Below, one piece after another: positions 5,118 to 5,451 of a DNA stretch of 5,451 nt. How positions within the stretch are numbered: the stretch's first letter is position 1; each line of letters begins with the position of its first letter. The position numbers and the translations under genes were made by a program. The DNA is from Chitinophagaceae bacterium (GTDB lineage Bacteria > Bacteroidota > Bacteroidia > Chitinophagales > Chitinophagaceae), in assembly GCA_025455205.1 (NCBI GenBank), contig JALOMZ010000168.1, positions 1 through 5,451 on the forward strand. The letters run 5' to 3'. Under the pieces are notes generated by a model, which made no database searches, had not been told where the DNA came from, and was given only the letters and a program-made list of their open reading frames with translations.

Positions 5118-5140
5118 CGGCTTAGAACCGTGTAAAGCGT

Positions 5141-5451
5141 ATGAAGATCATGAAGTTTGGCGGCACCAGCGTGGGCCGTCCGGAGCGCATGGCGCAGGTA
5201 GCACAGCTTATCACAGCTGACAGCGAACCCAAAATTGTGGTATTGAGTGCCCTGAGTGGTACCACCAATGCCCTCGTGGAAATCAGCAATGCCCTGGCCG
5301 CATATAAACGGGATGAGGCCAAACAACTGATCGACAAACTGGAAGCCCACTACCACGAATTCGTGACCGGCCTGGTAAAGACCGATGCAGCGGTAGCCCG
5401 GGCAAAGCAGATCGTGCAGGAGCACTTTGAATTCCTGAATATCATCCTTAA
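5141..5451 (+). CDS. lysC: Aspartate kinase, N-terminal part (3' end outside window)
   Basis: Aspartate kinase phosphorylates L-aspartate with ATP, the first step towards lysine, diaminopimelate, threonine, methionine and isoleucine. The first 103 codons are visible and the frame is open to the window end. The diagnostic kinase motif KFGGTSVG is at residues 5-12. It is followed by the second conserved block KIVVLSALSGTTNALVEI (31-48), whose S-x-x-x-x-T-N pattern is typical of aspartokinases, and then a helical stretch ending HFEFLNIIL. The start may be the ATG at 5141 (MKIMKFGG) or the ATG at 5150 (MKFGG); I prefer 5141, as most homologues have a few residues before KFGGTS. No SD is visible. 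The N-terminus resembles the monofunctional (LysC-type) Bacteroidota enzyme more than the ThrA fusion, but the C-terminal ACT domains or a homoserine dehydrogenase lie outside the window, so the symbol is tentative. Confidence 0.93.
   Translation, partial: MKIMKFGGTSVGRPERMAQVAQLITADSEPKIVVLSALSGTTNALVEISNALAAYKRDEAKQLIDKLEAHYHEFVTGLVKTDAAVARAKQIVQEHFEFLNIIL

Noticed and set aside
4874..5140. A known riboswitch (lysine or SAM type) before aspartate kinase
   Set aside because: I could not match the conserved core of any riboswitch class I know; the region holds only simple hairpins.
4940..5425. A 161-codon minus-strand ORF over the leader and start of aspartate kinase
   Set aside because: The plus strand encodes the unmistakable KFGGTSVG aspartokinase start; the antisense frame is a shadow.
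1..5451. A new defence or mobile system
   Set aside because: No transposase, integrase, nuclease, toxin-antitoxin pair, CRISPR repeat or att-like direct repeat is visible. The protease alone is not enough to claim a defence system.

Overview
The window looks like an ordinary chromosomal stretch of a Bacteroidota bacterium, most likely Chitinophagaceae or a close relative. The reasons are the wording of the aspartate kinase N-terminus, the general lack of Shine-Dalgarno sequences before starts, A/T-rich start contexts, and a -7-like element of the Bacteroidota type (TAnnTTTG) before one gene. This assignment is inference from family resemblance, not from a search.

Layout: (1) 2-250, plus strand: the C-terminal part of a SlyD-type FKBP prolyl isomerase that starts outside the window. 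(2) 251-328: a short convergent gap holding a perfect 12-bp inverted repeat, probably a bidirectional terminator. (3) 329-3628, minus strand: four genes reading leftward, namely a small four-helix membrane protein (3628-3287), a secreted outer-membrane beta-barrel protein (3147-2467), a cytoplasmic trypsin-like serine protease (2380-1493) and a divergent alpha-oxoamine-synthase/BioF-like PLP enzyme (1399-329). Gaps of 86-139 bp and a promoter-like element before the PLP gene argue against one tight operon. (4) 3629-3796: a divergent intergenic region with a possible 27-codon ORF on the minus strand and two short inverted repeats. (5) 3797-4873, plus strand: a full-length Ldh-family (malate/L-lactate dehydrogenase-like) NAD(P)-dependent oxidoreductase. 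(6) 4874-5140: a structured intergenic region with a small hairpin after the oxidoreductase stop, a promoter-like sequence and a good intrinsic terminator about 95 bp before the next start. (7) 5141-5451, plus strand: the first 103 codons of an aspartate kinase, cut by the window end.

The genes do not form an obvious pathway. I see no mobile element, CRISPR array, tRNA, rRNA or recognisable defence cassette. The most interesting element is the aspartate kinase leader. It has a terminator hairpin, a second overlapping hairpin with its own T-tract, and upstream a Thr/Asn-containing mini-ORF behind a GGAGGA sequence. Together these could form a transcription attenuator for aspartate-family amino-acid synthesis. 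This is a hypothesis; the simpler reading is that the hairpin only ends transcription from the oxidoreductase gene.
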